From contig JBOEHE010000046.1 in the NCBI GenBank assembly GCA_050633785.1, positions 62,001 through 126,000 of the forward strand: 64,000 bases of DNA. The letters are read 5' to 3'. The translations under genes were made by a program, and so were the position numbers. Below the pieces are notes generated by a model. That model was not told the DNA's origin and did not search any database. It worked only from the letters and a program-made list of their open reading frames with translations. Below are positions 51,935 through 61,579 of the stretch, piece after piece. The stretch is from CALKZN01 sp050633785 (GTDB taxonomy: Bacteria > Pseudomonadota > Gammaproteobacteria > Arenicellales > Arenicellaceae). The stretch's first letter is position 1. Every line of letters begins with the position of its first letter.

Positions 51935-53227
51935 TTATCGCCCCAACAGCAACTCAGGCAGAAACAGGGAAACTTCAGGCACGTAAGTCGTTATAATCAG
52001 AGTAGGAATCCAAGCAAATAGAATCATGATTAATGTTGGTTTTAACATGGCACTGACAGGCACACTAGTCACTCTGGAACCAAGATACAGCAATGGTGCC
52101 GTGGGCGGTGTTATATTTCCCATGCCCAAATTGACACCAACAATAGCAGCGAATTGAATAGGGTCTACGCCCAGCTTAACAACAATGGGAAACAGCAGGG
52201 GTGATGATAGTAATACTCCGCTGACATCATCCATCAACATACCAATCAACACCATAACAACATTGACCATAATCAACACAACAATCGGATTATCCGACAC
52301 CGAAAATATCAATTCCTCTGCCAATGTTGGGATATCTTCGAAAATAAGCAGGCGACTGACGATCATCACCATAAAGAACATAACCATCACCACCCCCGTG
52401 GTTGTGGCGGACTGGACCAATGCGTCTTTAAAGTTATCCCGATTCAAGCCTTTGTAGATAAAGAAACCAACAGGAATTGCATAGACAACCGCTATGCCTG
52501 CCGCTTCCGTAGGCGTCATAATTCCACCATAAATTCCGCCAAGAATCATAAATGGCATCAACAGTGCCGGGAAGGCAAAGCGACTCTTTTTGATCACCTC
52601 CTTCTTAAAATCAGGTGACTTAGGGCTGACTTTGATATCTTCGTGTTTGCGTAACATGAAATAGTTAACAATGCATAGCAAAACGACCAGAATCAGGCCC
52701 GGTACAATCGTTGCCAGAAAACACTTCAAGACTGACTGTCGGGTAATCCAGGCGTAAATGATTTGAATGGCACTGGGAGGGATCAATAAGCCCAGAGGTG
52801 CCGCATTGGTAATTAAGGCAGCGGATATCCCCTGCGGGTAGTTAGCTCTGCGTAATTGCGGCATCATTATACTGCCAATGCAGGTCAAGGTTGCTGTAGC
52901 ACTACCAGAAATAGAACCAAATACGGCACTGGCAGCAACAGCAGCATAAGCCATCCCACCTTTGAATCGCCCAACAAAAAGCTCTGCCAGGTCTACCAAT
53001 GGCTGCGCAATCTTGCCACGTTCCATGATAGTTCCGGCGATGATAAATAATGGAATGGCCAATAAAACCAGTACGTTCATTCGCCAGTGCCCAGAAACTA
53101 GAAAGCCTGTGGGATCATGGTCTCCAGTAAGAGACATGTAAATCAATGCCAGACCAAATGCAAAAGGAACAGGAATTCCAATCAATAAGGCGATACAAAT
53201 CACCAAAAGAGTCAGTAAAATTAACAT
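51935..53227 (-). CDS. dctM: TRAP transporter large permease (DctM)
   Basis: This 430-residue protein is a DctM large subunit with about twelve membrane segments: GHWRMNVLVLLAIPLFIIAG, AALITNAAPLGLLIPPSAIQ and VNLGMGNITPPTAPLLYLGS. It works with DctQ and the periplasmic receptor in sodium-dependent uptake of an acid. It follows dctQ by 21 bp. Confidence 0.95.
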   Translation of the reverse strand: MLILLTLLVICIALLIGIPVPFAFGLALIYMSLTGDHDPTGFLVSGHWRMNVLVLLAIPLFIIAGTIMERGKIAQPLVDLAELFVGRFKGGMAYAAVAASAVFGSISGSATATLTCIGSIMMPQLRRANYPQGISAALITNAAPLGLLIPPSAIQIIYAWITRQSVLKCFLATIVPGLILVVLLCIVNYFMLRKHEDIKVSPKSPDFKKEVIKKSRFAFPALLMPFMILGGIYGGIMTPTEAAGIAVVYAIPVGFFIYKGLNRDNFKDALVQSATTTGVVMVMFFMVMIVSRLLIFEDIPTLAEELIFSVSDNPIVVLIMVNVVMVLIGMLMDDVSGVLLSSPLLFPIVVKLGVDPIQFAAIVGVNLGMGNITPPTAPLLYLGSRVTSVPVSAMLKPTLIMILFAWIPTLIITTYVPEVSLFLPELLLGR

Positions 53228-53248
53228 CGTATATTCTCTTATTAGTGC

Positions 53249-53797
53249 TCAGTGAACTTCTTTGGCAGAATCATTGTCTGCTGAAGCAGGAGGGCCATCG
53301 CGAAAGTGACTGTAAAGATGCAGTGACGTGTAAAAGGTCATAAAGACAAACCCCAGAAAAATACCCAACTTGGGAATAAAAAATGGCAGGCCAAGTCCCG
53401 TTGTACGTTGCCAGTTCGGATAGTTCTGCAGCTCTTCATTCAACATCAAAAATGCCCAATAGCATAGAACCAGCCCTACAATAATCTCAATCAGAACAAC
53501 AGCATTATTGATCATCCATTTGGTTTTCGGGTTATGGATAATCGACAACAAGAAATCCGCTTTAACATGGGTATTTTCATAACTGCCCATCGCACCACCG
53601 AGAAAATACACCCAGAATGCGATCATCAGAATCCATTCTTCATAGGCAAACAGATCAGCTTGAAACCAATAGCGCAAAATAACAACACAGAAAAACGTCA
53701 AGGCCAGAATCAGACTGCCCACAAACAGTAAATACTCCTTACAAGCCAGCATATACTTGACCAGCGTTTTGAGTGGAGCAGGAAGGTTTAAATACAT
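53249..53797 (-). CDS. dctQ: TRAP transporter small permease (DctQ)
   Basis: This 182-residue protein has four membrane segments and the DctQ family block AYEEWILMIAFWVYFLGGAM. It bridges the receptor and DctM. The gap to dctP (232 bp) contains a long inverted repeat, which may help produce more receptor than permease. Confidence 0.92.
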   Translation of the reverse strand: MYLNLPAPLKTLVKYMLACKEYLLFVGSLILALTFFCVVILRYWFQADLFAYEEWILMIAFWVYFLGGAMGSYENTHVKADFLLSIIHNPKTKWMINNAVVLIEIIVGLVLCYWAFLMLNEELQNYPNWQRTTGLGLPFFIPKLGIFLGFVFMTFYTSLHLYSHFRDGPPASADNDSAKEVH

Positions 53798-53958
53798 AAA
53801 ACAACTCTCTTAAATGAAAAAACCTTATAAAATAAGCGGATGAGAACTGACCGAGAATCTTGATAAAAAGCTTTTCTTTAACTTGTGATAACGGGCCTGA
53901 GTTCATCATAGAAAAACAACAAAGAACCTGAAACTATCCAACCCGTAGAAAAATCCGT

Positions 53959-54007
53959 CCCTTTCTATGCAATACCTTGACAGATCACGACATGCACATA
54001 GAAAGGG
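53959..54007 (-). other. Inverted repeat between dctP and dctQ
   Basis: CCCTTTCTATG at 53959-53969 and CATAGAAAGGG at 53997-54007 form an 11-bp perfect stem with a 27-nt loop, 23 bp after the dctP stop. It may stabilise the dctP message or partly terminate transcription. Confidence 0.45.
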
Positions 54008-54029
54008 TTGATAAGCATCTCGGAACTAT

Positions 54030-55034
54030 TTAGAAGTCCGACAGGATTTGAGCCAGAAGATCTTTTCCAAGTCGTTCTTCAAGCTTGGGCCAGGTTTTTG
54101 CTCTGATTTCCTCGGCAACTTTGCTGCGCTCAGAATCGCTCATTGGCAGAATTTCCACGCCGTACTCTTGTAACTTTTTCAGGTTGGCAGAGTCATTTTC
54201 CCGCGTCCAGTCAACAAATCCTGCCGCCGCTTTGGCAAATACTTCGGCGACCACTTTACGCTGCGCATCATTGAGTTTGTTTTCCCAAGTCTTCTTACCA
54301 ATGTAATAGGAGTAATTCTCGACAAAAGCATTGGAAGGAACGTAGTACTTAATCGCTTCTTTAAAGGTGGTAAATGTCGCTTCTGGCGTAGCACCAATCA
54401 TGCCGTCAACAACGCCTTGTTGTAGTGCTGGAAAAGCATCAGCCCAATCAATCGTGGTGGTGTTATAGCCCATATCCTGGGTCGCCAACTTTGCAGATTG
54501 CGCACTCCAAACTCGCACATTTTGACCTTTGTTACCTGTCGTTGTGTAGTTTTCAGGCTTGGTTGAGGACATAACACCAATAAAACCTTCGGCTGTAATT
54601 CCCAATAACTTCAAACCCAGATTGTCCATTCGTTGGTCAAAAATACGATAGAAATTAGAGTCGGGGCTGAAGACTTTAGCCATCTCATCATAGTTCGAAA
54701 CCAGATAAGGCAATGAGTTAATCTCAAGTTTCGGGTCTTTGTGGCTGTAGACAAAAGAGTGTGCAATATCAATGCTTCCCCGCTCTACTTCGCCCAACAA
54801 TTGCTCGCCTGAACCTAGCTGCCCAGCAGGAAAAAGTTTGATTTTAAGGTCAACATCAGCGGCTTCCAGATCGTTTTTAATCTGCCGAAGCACCTCTGAA
54901 GCGTATTGGTCAGGCGCATGTTGACTGGCTATTCGCAAAGTTACTGCATTGGCAGACACAGTAAAAAGGGTAGTGGCCAAAAGACCCAAAGTCATTAATG
55001 GCTTCAGGTTGAAGCGATATGTTGTATGTTTCAT
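54030..55034 (-). CDS. dctP: TRAP transporter substrate-binding protein (DctP)
   Basis: This 334-residue exported receptor has a signal peptide ending VSANA near residue 30, then TLRIASQHAPDQYASEVLRQ and the DctP blocks GQLGSGEQLLGEVERGSID and GVVDGMIGATPEATFTTFKE. The substrate is not the classical C4-dicarboxylate by default; it cannot be read here. The conserved arginine region around NVRVWSAQSAKL is present. It is the first gene of dctPQM. Confidence 0.93.
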   Translation of the reverse strand: MKHTTYRFNLKPLMTLGLLATTLFTVSANAVTLRIASQHAPDQYASEVLRQIKNDLEAADVDLKIKLFPAGQLGSGEQLLGEVERGSIDIAHSFVYSHKDPKLEINSLPYLVSNYDEMAKVFSPDSNFYRIFDQRMDNLGLKLLGITAEGFIGVMSSTKPENYTTTGNKGQNVRVWSAQSAKLATQDMGYNTTTIDWADAFPALQQGVVDGMIGATPEATFTTFKEAIKYYVPSNAFVENYSYYIGKKTWENKLNDAQRKVVAEVFAKAAAGFVDWTRENDSANLKKLQEYGVEILPMSDSERSKVAEEIRAKTWPKLEERLGKDLLAQILSDF

Positions 55035-55317
55035 TCTATCTCCAAGAGTTTAATTATTTTTCAGTTAAAAAATGCTTTCTGAGCAACCTCAATTGCTCAA
55101 AATGCATCCCTTACCCGGTATTTATACTCCAGAAATATTTTGCCCCGCAAAGCGGCCAGAAACACGAACATCAAACCTTCACGCAAAAATGTAACTTCGT
55201 TTTCACATTAAACCAACATTCCATCGTTGATCGTTATTTCTTATGTTTTTTTGTGGCTTTAGTCGCTATACAGCACTTGAAACCAAGCCAAAAACAACTC
55301 ATTGGCGAGTTTATCCA

Positions 55318-55345
55318 GTTACATCTTTTTACATCTTTTTACACC
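55318..55345 (-). promoter_or_regulatory. Triple 10-bp direct repeat upstream of dctP
   Basis: On the minus strand GTGTAAAAA, GATGTAAAAA and GATGTAACTG follow one another with a period of exactly 10 bp. The site lies 283 bp before the dctP start, in the same orientation relative to the gene as the putP site. It is a candidate binding site for the response regulator encoded at 47985-48713. Apart from this site, I see nothing in 55035-55545. Confidence 0.55.
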
Positions 55346-55545
55346 TGGCGTGCCGTTTCATTGGTGTCAGGGCGAGGCTTCATCCAATTCCATTCTGAAG
55401 TGTAAGCAAAACAATCACCCATAACGCTCCTGATGCTTTTGTCCTAATTGCACATAACCCTGTCGCACTTAACATCGTACTTTCCATGAACTGCAAGACA
55501 GCATCAAGTCTGCCTCTCTACTCAATACGGATGATGCTGAGGCCT

Positions 55546-56202
55546 CTATCCGTATTTATCATAAACAGCCAGGACTTCGTTTATAACGCCAGCATCATAA
55601 GGATGTTTACTGGTTTGCAGCAACTCCTGTGCAATACAACCACCATAAACATTCGCTGCCAATGTACGATCTGAGCCAGCTTCCAACAGAAGTTCAACGA
55701 TTTCTGCCAGGTTTAACGGAACGACTTGCCTGTAGCCTTCAACGCCATTTGATCCCGTATAATGCAATAAAGTGGCCTGATGTGGGTAATGTGACTTTTG
55801 ATGAACAATATCGGGATTGCCATCAATAGACCTCTTAAGCCTGTTTATGTCACCCGCCAACATAGCATCAATTAAAGATTCAAATGCGTAGTCTACGGAA
55901 CTTTCAAGCCGTTCAACATCTTGCCAATTGTCATAGCCATGTTCCTTTGCGATACAAAATTTTGCGTCATTCAGAGTGAACTCGGAAGAATAAATTTCGT
56001 CAAGATCATAAATTTTAAATTTCTGACTTACTATAAACTTAATACCACTATTCCTGGTTTCATGACCAAGCAACAGCCGTTGTGACAATGCTTCAAGGAA
56101 TTGCTGCACAGACTGACTGGAATCATGCTTGCCCAATAAGCCATCAAATAATTCAATGGCTTGCTTCACTCCAACATCTATATGAACTTGGTTATCAGGC
56201 AT
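55546..56202 (-). CDS. Ankyrin-repeat-like protein
   Basis: This 218-residue protein has an N-terminal helical region and a C-terminal half with ankyrin-like repeats (SLIDAMLAGDINRLKRSID, then TLLHYTGSNGVEGYRQVVP and LAEIVELLLEAGSDRTLAAN). Such proteins bind other proteins; the partner is unknown. It is close to the cold-shock/DUF1294 gene on the same strand (32 bp). Confidence 0.75.
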   Translation of the reverse strand: MPDNQVHIDVGVKQAIELFDGLLGKHDSSQSVQQFLEALSQRLLLGHETRNSGIKFIVSQKFKIYDLDEIYSSEFTLNDAKFCIAKEHGYDNWQDVERLESSVDYAFESLIDAMLAGDINRLKRSIDGNPDIVHQKSHYPHQATLLHYTGSNGVEGYRQVVPLNLAEIVELLLEAGSDRTLAANVYGGCIAQELLQTSKHPYDAGVINEVLAVYDKYG

Positions 56203-56234
56203 TTTTCATCTCCAGTACGTAGTCGTTCAATAAG

Positions 56235-56849
56235 TTACAGTATAGGCGCCAAAAAAGCTGAACCAACTGAGGTAAAAAACCATAGGAAAACGGCACAATT
56301 CAGGATTACTGTGATCCAAAATTCCAATTGAAACGAGCTTTTTTTAGATTTATGACGCAATGCCTGTTGTGCCACCATGGCTCCAGGCCAACCTCCCAAT
56401 AGAGCAAGAGTGTGCAGGACGCTTTCCGCTGTTCTGCCACTACCTTTTTTTGCTGCTGATTTATCATGTGCATAGAATACAAAGGTAATAAAACTGAGTA
56501 AAACATAAATCCCCAAAAGCCCCGATGGAATTTTCCCCATAGCAACAGACATTGCGACAATGAGTAGAAATATCACAGCAAAGAAGCTTCGCTTAGTCCC
56601 CTTGCCCGATTTCTTTTTAGCCTTAAACGCTTTCAGTCTTTTCTCCCCTGTTCTTATGATCTGAGATGCACAAAGCCGATTCTGTCTATCCAGGGATAAA
56701 ACAAACTCAACAATATCACCCACTTCAGGTGTATTGTTACTCTGGAAGGCATTGATATGCGCAAAAACCTGTTTTCCTCCCTGATCAGGAGCAATAAAGC
56801 CAAATGATTTCTCATCGTTCCAGAACACTATTTTTCCTTTGTGATGCAT
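56235..56849 (-). CDS. Cold-shock domain and DUF1294 membrane protein
   Basis: This 204-residue protein has an N-terminal cold-shock domain (GKIVFWNDEKSFGFIAPDQG, containing an RNP1-like motif; about residues 1-65) and a C-terminal DUF1294 region with about four membrane segments (YAHDKSAAKKGSGRTAESVL, then LHTLALLGGWPGAMVAQQAL). This fusion is common in gammaproteobacteria. It may bind RNA at the membrane; the function is not established. Confidence 0.88.
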   Translation of the reverse strand: MHHKGKIVFWNDEKSFGFIAPDQGGKQVFAHINAFQSNNTPEVGDIVEFVLSLDRQNRLCASQIIRTGEKRLKAFKAKKKSGKGTKRSFFAVIFLLIVAMSVAMGKIPSGLLGIYVLLSFITFVFYAHDKSAAKKGSGRTAESVLHTLALLGGWPGAMVAQQALRHKSKKSSFQLEFWITVILNCAVFLWFFTSVGSAFLAPIL

Positions 56850-56992
56850 GTAATCGATTTATTAAGGGATTTACAAAGCCCTTTTTCATACGAATTGAAT
56901 TGGAGCTTTTCCATTTATGAATAAGTCAAAAGAGTCTAAACTATCTATGTCTGTTTTAAAACGCCAACACTCTACTTCATCACTATTAAATC

Positions 56993-58294
56993 TCAGCGAC
57001 ACTCAGCTCCTTTGAAACCTGATTTGATCCAGTCAATGCTTTTAACTCCTATAGGTGGATTCACACAGGCTGCTTGATATCGTTTGATGTTTATTAGTTT
57101 GCCCTTACCTGTTTTTTTATCGTAGTGATATGAACCGTAAGCAGTATTTGTCACTGCTTGATGCCCATCAGACAATGACATAGACACTCTGCCATTCGGC
57201 GAAGCAAACTGTAAGCCAGTTAACCCTGCTCTAAGGGCATTCGGGTTGCTTGAGCCCTTCTTGTCAGAGGCTGCTTTGACCCCCAAAATGGCTTGTGCCA
57301 TATGGTAAGCTGGATAGGTAGGGAAAGAACCAAAACGTTGAAAATAGATTGTTCGAAACCAGTCATTAAGCTCACTCCGAGGAGCCAACTGGCCGTTAGA
57401 ACCACGAGCACCAATGATTGTGCCATCAGGTATCTGTGGTCCCAGGCGGTGAATTGCAGTATCGCCCGCAGTTAGAACCAATTGACTGGTTGAGAAAACA
57501 CCTTGGATGCCACCCTGTATGACCAGAGCCTCCACATCACTACCCCAGAAACTGGAATGCACAACGGCTGGTTTGTGTGTCAACAAGGTTGAAATTTCTT
57601 CCCCATATTGACCAGAAAAAAGCTTGGGGAATTGTTCAATTGAGACCGAGACTGAGTCATTTAATATCTTCATAGAAGCAGAAAAATCGCGCCAGGAACC
57701 TTGACCCCAGGCATAGTTCTGATTAATCCCGGCAATTGACGAGACATTTTTGTTGGTCTGCAGCACATATTTAGCAGCGGCTACATTGTCCATGGTAGCG
57801 TGACTTGCGGTACGAAATACGTAATCAGGCTTCAGGACAATATCTTCAAAAATTTCTGGAGTACCACAATCGAATAGTACTGTGAGAGTCTTTTCCTGCT
57901 CTGCAACAGGGGCGATTGCCTTACAACTACTTGAAGAAATATAACCAATAACCAGATCAATATCTTTTTTTCGAACCAGGTTTCTATAATCTTCAATTTT
58001 ATTCTTGGAATTTTCGTCAATGAAAACAGCTTCGACTTTAACACCCGCCAAACCAGGTGAAGAGTATGGTTCGGGCACTGAACCGGCATTAATCGCTTCG
58101 ACGATAACTTGTGCTGCATTACGCGCCGGAATTCCGAACGGAACTGCTGCTGCACCTGATAAAAAAGTCACAAAAGCAACTTTCATGTGTCTTGAACTTT
58201 TCGTCTGTTCAGAAGCTGTAGTAATATTAAAAATAACTGCAAATAGCAGACAGAGTACTGTAGACACAGCAATACGATATGTTTTTATGTTCAT
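56993..58294 (-). CDS. Liv/amide-type ABC transporter substrate-binding protein
   Basis: This 433-residue exported protein is a Peripla_BP_6 receptor, as used by branched-chain amino acid, urea and short amide importers. A signal peptide precedes SEQTKSSRHMKVAFVTFLSG, and later blocks include VIGYISSSSCKAIAPVAEQE and TYPAYHMAQAILGVKAASD. I use ATG 58294 rather than 58345, because it gives a proper signal peptide and follows a GGGGGAAA ribosome site. The partner is the Liv-type importer at 60914-64000. Confidence 0.85.
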   Translation of the reverse strand: MNIKTYRIAVSTVLCLLFAVIFNITTASEQTKSSRHMKVAFVTFLSGAAAVPFGIPARNAAQVIVEAINAGSVPEPYSSPGLAGVKVEAVFIDENSKNKIEDYRNLVRKKDIDLVIGYISSSSCKAIAPVAEQEKTLTVLFDCGTPEIFEDIVLKPDYVFRTASHATMDNVAAAKYVLQTNKNVSSIAGINQNYAWGQGSWRDFSASMKILNDSVSVSIEQFPKLFSGQYGEEISTLLTHKPAVVHSSFWGSDVEALVIQGGIQGVFSTSQLVLTAGDTAIHRLGPQIPDGTIIGARGSNGQLAPRSELNDWFRTIYFQRFGSFPTYPAYHMAQAILGVKAASDKKGSSNPNALRAGLTGLQFASPNGRVSMSLSDGHQAVTNTAYGSYHYDKKTGKGKLINIKRYQAACVNPPIGVKSIDWIKSGFKGAECR

Positions 58295-58395
58295 GATATT
58301 TCCCCCGAAATACGTACCAGGCAATATTGCATTGCCTATTTTCAAATCATGGCCTTACAGCCCTGATAACGACTATTTTTCTTTTGTCTGTAGAG

Positions 58396-59457
58396 TTATA
58401 GACCAGCATTATTTAAATAAGCCTGATCGGATATGCGCGTCCATACCCTGGCATCATCTTTATAGTTTTTAATCGATTCAAGAATCTCTCTAGTCAATGG
58501 AGCACCAAATTCGGCCAGTTCCGCCAACTGCCAGTCAGTCTGTTTACGCAATTCACGAATAACAGAACTTGGGAATGAGCGAATTTTTATATCTGGATAC
58601 TCAGCACGCATATTTTTCAAATTAGTTGCACTGACATGATAACTTTGAAAATACATATCATAAGCAGCCAGCCGCATTGAAACAGTTAACACCGCCTGCA
58701 GATCTACTGGCAAAGAATAAAAGGCTTTTCGGTTGACCATAAATTGCAATTCTGTTGCCGGTTCATGCCAACCTGTATAATAATATGGCGCTACCTTATG
58801 AAACCCCATGGCTAAATCCTGCGAAGGCCCAACCCATTCAACAGCATCAATTTTGCCAGACTCCAAAGATGAATACAGTTCGCCTGCAGGCAGGTTGACG
58901 CTTTGAACACCCAGTTTGATAATCGCATCACCAGCCAAACCCGGAATACTCATCTTCAACCCTTTAAGGTCATCCAGTGTTTTAATTTCTTTACGGAACC
59001 AGCCGCCCATCTGGTTGCCTGTGTTACCTCCTGGAAATGACAAAACTCCGTACCTGGCATACGCCTTTTGCATCAACTCAAGACCTCCACCATGATAAAA
59101 CCAGGCGTATTGTTCTGTGGCCACCATGCCCAAAGGCAAGGTAGTGAAAAACAGCATGTTGATGTCCCGGTCTTTCCAGTAATAAGAAGCAGAATGCCCC
59201 ATTTCATAATCACCGGACTGCACCAATTCCAGAATGCCTAATGGTTTTTTATGCACTTCTTTAGTATCTGAGGTGATAATAAGTCGGCCATTGGATAATT
59301 CCTCAGCCATCGTTGCCATTTTTTTTACAGCATCACCAAAGATTGGAAAATCCGCTGGCCATGTTTCAGCTATACGCCATTGATAGGTTTGTGCTACGGC
59401 GGCTGTTTGCAAGCCGACTGCAGAAAAAAGAAGGATAAAAATAGTTGTTATTTTCAT
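58396..59457 (-). CDS. Orphan TRAP-type substrate-binding protein (DctP/TakP-like)
   Basis: This 353-residue exported protein is a close paralogue of the receptor at 20401-21471: both contain SFPGGNTGNQMGGWFRKEIK and end TRISDQAYLNN followed by A/SGL. A signal peptide ends AVAQ near residue 22. No DctQ/DctM gene is adjacent; it lies between an alcohol dehydrogenase gene and a Liv-type receptor gene. It may share permeases with another system or act as a sensor. Confidence 0.87.
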   Translation of the reverse strand: MKITTIFILLFSAVGLQTAAVAQTYQWRIAETWPADFPIFGDAVKKMATMAEELSNGRLIITSDTKEVHKKPLGILELVQSGDYEMGHSASYYWKDRDINMLFFTTLPLGMVATEQYAWFYHGGGLELMQKAYARYGVLSFPGGNTGNQMGGWFRKEIKTLDDLKGLKMSIPGLAGDAIIKLGVQSVNLPAGELYSSLESGKIDAVEWVGPSQDLAMGFHKVAPYYYTGWHEPATELQFMVNRKAFYSLPVDLQAVLTVSMRLAAYDMYFQSYHVSATNLKNMRAEYPDIKIRSFPSSVIRELRKQTDWQLAELAEFGAPLTREILESIKNYKDDARVWTRISDQAYLNNAGL

Positions 59458-59599
59458 TTGATTTAATCCTCATAGAGTACGTTTGTAAAAAGAGCATTTT
59501 CTTTGGCTCAGCCAATTCACTGCTCAGCTCATTTGTTCCAAACAGACATTTTCCATCTCCCTGTCGCCATCCCATACCTTTGTCCCCTTCCATACCATT

Positions 59600-59637
59600 A
59601 GCCGGTGTTTTCACAGGCTACCCACTTCCTTGTGGGT
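59600..59637 (-). ncRNA. Tandem hairpins in the leader of the TRAP-type receptor gene
   Basis: On the minus strand two hairpins stand side by side: ACCCAC-6 nt-GTGGGT (59637-59620) and AGCCTGTG-4 nt-CACCGGCT (59619-59600, one mismatch). They lie in the 284-bp interval between the alcohol dehydrogenase stop and the receptor start at 59457. They could be a structured leader RNA or part of an attenuator. I do not recognise a riboswitch class; no T tract follows. Confidence 0.3.
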
Positions 59638-59741
59638 GCTCTGGTATTTAAACAGCCTCTGCTCCCTTTATTATTCTTATCGATTAACAATCTGAAAACA
59701 GCACCATACAATTCATTCTGAAACCCCACATCTCAGCCCGT

Positions 59742-60914
59742 TTACAAGGCCTGTTCATAAATGGTGACAGCATCAGCATGTGTCACATCTCGTGGATTAT
59801 TTACTAAAAGTCGCGTTTGTTTTAATGCATCAGTGGCCAATCGTTCGACATCTTCATTCGCCACTCCCACTTCCCGCAAACTGGTCGTGAGACCCAAACT
59901 TTTGATCAACTCTGCCAATTCTGAGATCAAGTCAGCACTCACTTTTTCACTGGGTTGAGACAGATCAATTTGCGCAAAGATATAAGGCGCCAGTGCCGCA
60001 TATTGATCAGCACAATGAGAGGCATTAAAACGCATGACCTGACACAACACCAACGCGTTCGATAAACCATGTGGTACATGGAATAAACTGCCAATGGGGT
60101 ACGCCAGTGCATGCACTGCAGCAACTGGAGAATTAGCAAAAGCCTGACCTGCCAGCATGGATCCCAACAACATATTCGAACGCGCGGCGACATTGCTACC
60201 ATTAAAAACTGCTTCTCGAATATTCTTTGCCAGGAGTGTCAGAGCCTGTTTTGCCAGATTTTTCGAGATAGGGTTATTATTAGCACTTCTTGATGTAAAT
60301 GCTTCAATAGCATGCACCATGGCATCAATGCCCGTTGCAGCCGTGATATGCGGCGGCAGGCCGATGGTAAGCTGGGCATCAAGTAAGGCCATATCAGGCA
60401 AAATGACAGGTGAGACCACACCTTTTTTCTCTTCGACACCAGTGGTAACAATAGAAACAGCAGTCACTTCAGAGCCGGTACCAGCGGTAGTTGGCACCAG
60501 AATCAGAGGCAAACGTTTGCCTCTGGCCTGATTAACTCCGTAAATTTCATGGATACTTTGATCAGATCGAGTTAGAAATGCAATCAATTTGGCCACATCC
60601 ATCGAACTGCCACCACCAAAACCAACAACGGCACCAACCTTATTATTTCGAGCCAGTTCCACTGCATCCAAAATGGTCTGCTCTTTAGGGTCGGCTTCAA
60701 CCTGGTCGAACACCAACAGCTCAAAACCGGCTCTGGACAGGCTTTGCATTGCATCATCAGCCAGTCCCAGACGAATTATGCCCGGATCTGTTACGAATAA
60801 AATCGTTGTTTGTTTGTCAATCGATGGCAACTGTGATACCAACTCACCCATACGCCCAGCCCCACCTGACTCATGATGAATTGAAGCCGTCGTGTTAAAC
60901 GTAAAATCAGTCAT
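59742..60914 (-). CDS. Iron-containing alcohol dehydrogenase
   Basis: This 390-residue NAD-dependent enzyme belongs to the iron-type (class III) alcohol dehydrogenases. The cofactor block is VVGFGGGSSMDVAKLIAFLT, the metal-binding part includes TGIDAMVHAIEAFTS, AVAAVHALAYPIGSLFHVPH and the HGLSNALVLC region with conserved His. It overlaps the LivF gene by one base, so it is in the transporter operon. The imported compound may be an alcohol or be converted to one (inference). Confidence 0.92.
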   Translation of the reverse strand: MTDFTFNTTASIHHESGGAGRMGELVSQLPSIDKQTTILFVTDPGIIRLGLADDAMQSLSRAGFELLVFDQVEADPKEQTILDAVELARNNKVGAVVGFGGGSSMDVAKLIAFLTRSDQSIHEIYGVNQARGKRLPLILVPTTAGTGSEVTAVSIVTTGVEEKKGVVSPVILPDMALLDAQLTIGLPPHITAATGIDAMVHAIEAFTSRSANNNPISKNLAKQALTLLAKNIREAVFNGSNVAARSNMLLGSMLAGQAFANSPVAAVHALAYPIGSLFHVPHGLSNALVLCQVMRFNASHCADQYAALAPYIFAQIDLSQPSEKVSADLISELAELIKSLGLTTSLREVGVANEDVERLATDALKQTRLLVNNPRDVTHADAVTIYEQAL

Positions 60915-61579
60915 TAGCCTGTCCCCAATTCATGCGTCATTTCACCGATAGAACCACGTTCAATGGCATAAACTTTATCCACCACCCCTTTCGAATGGGT
61001 ATAGTCAGACTCCGAAATCAAGACAGATAAGTTCTCCTGTTTTAAGCTGGTGATTACTTCCATCAGGCGCTGCGCCAATGCAGGGGCCACACCTTCGAAC
61101 GGTTCATCCAGCAATAACAAGTTGGAACCCGTAACCAATGCTCGAGCCAAAGCAACCAACTTCTGTTGTCCGCCACTCAGGGTCAGCGCTCTTCTATCAG
61201 CAAACCGACCAATTTCAGGCATCAACTCATAAACCCAGTGCAAGCGACTAAGGTCAGTATCCTGGTTGATAGCCCACAACGGCACCATAATATTTTCTTC
61301 AACCGTAAAATGTGGCACCAATCGTCGATCTTCAGGCAGATAACCAATGCCCAGCAAAGCGCGGGCATGCGCTTTTGATTCATGCAATGCGATTTTCTGA
61401 AAATACAGTTCTCCCGACTGCGGCTCTATCGCCCCCATAATGGCTCGCATCAAAGTTGTTTTTCCAGCACCATTACGGCCAATCAAACCAACGGTTTGAC
61501 CTTTTTCAATGTTCAATCCAACACCATTCAAAATCGGTACTTTTTGAATGGAAAGACTTAAATTATTAATTGTCAACAT
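60914..61579 (-). CDS. Liv-type ABC transporter ATPase (LivF)
   Basis: This 221-residue ATPase has Walker A GLIGRNGAGKTT, signature LSGGQQKLVALARAL and Walker B LLLLDEPFEGVAP. LivF-like proteins drive branched-chain amino acid or amide importers. It abuts the LivG stop by one shared base. It is slightly short for the family (usually 230-240). Confidence 0.93.
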   Translation of the reverse strand: MLTINNLSLSIQKVPILNGVGLNIEKGQTVGLIGRNGAGKTTLMRAIMGAIEPQSGELYFQKIALHESKAHARALLGIGYLPEDRRLVPHFTVEENIMVPLWAINQDTDLSRLHWVYELMPEIGRFADRRALTLSGGQQKLVALARALVTGSNLLLLDEPFEGVAPALAQRLMEVITSLKQENLSVLISESDYTHSKGVVDKVYAIERGSIGEMTHELGTG

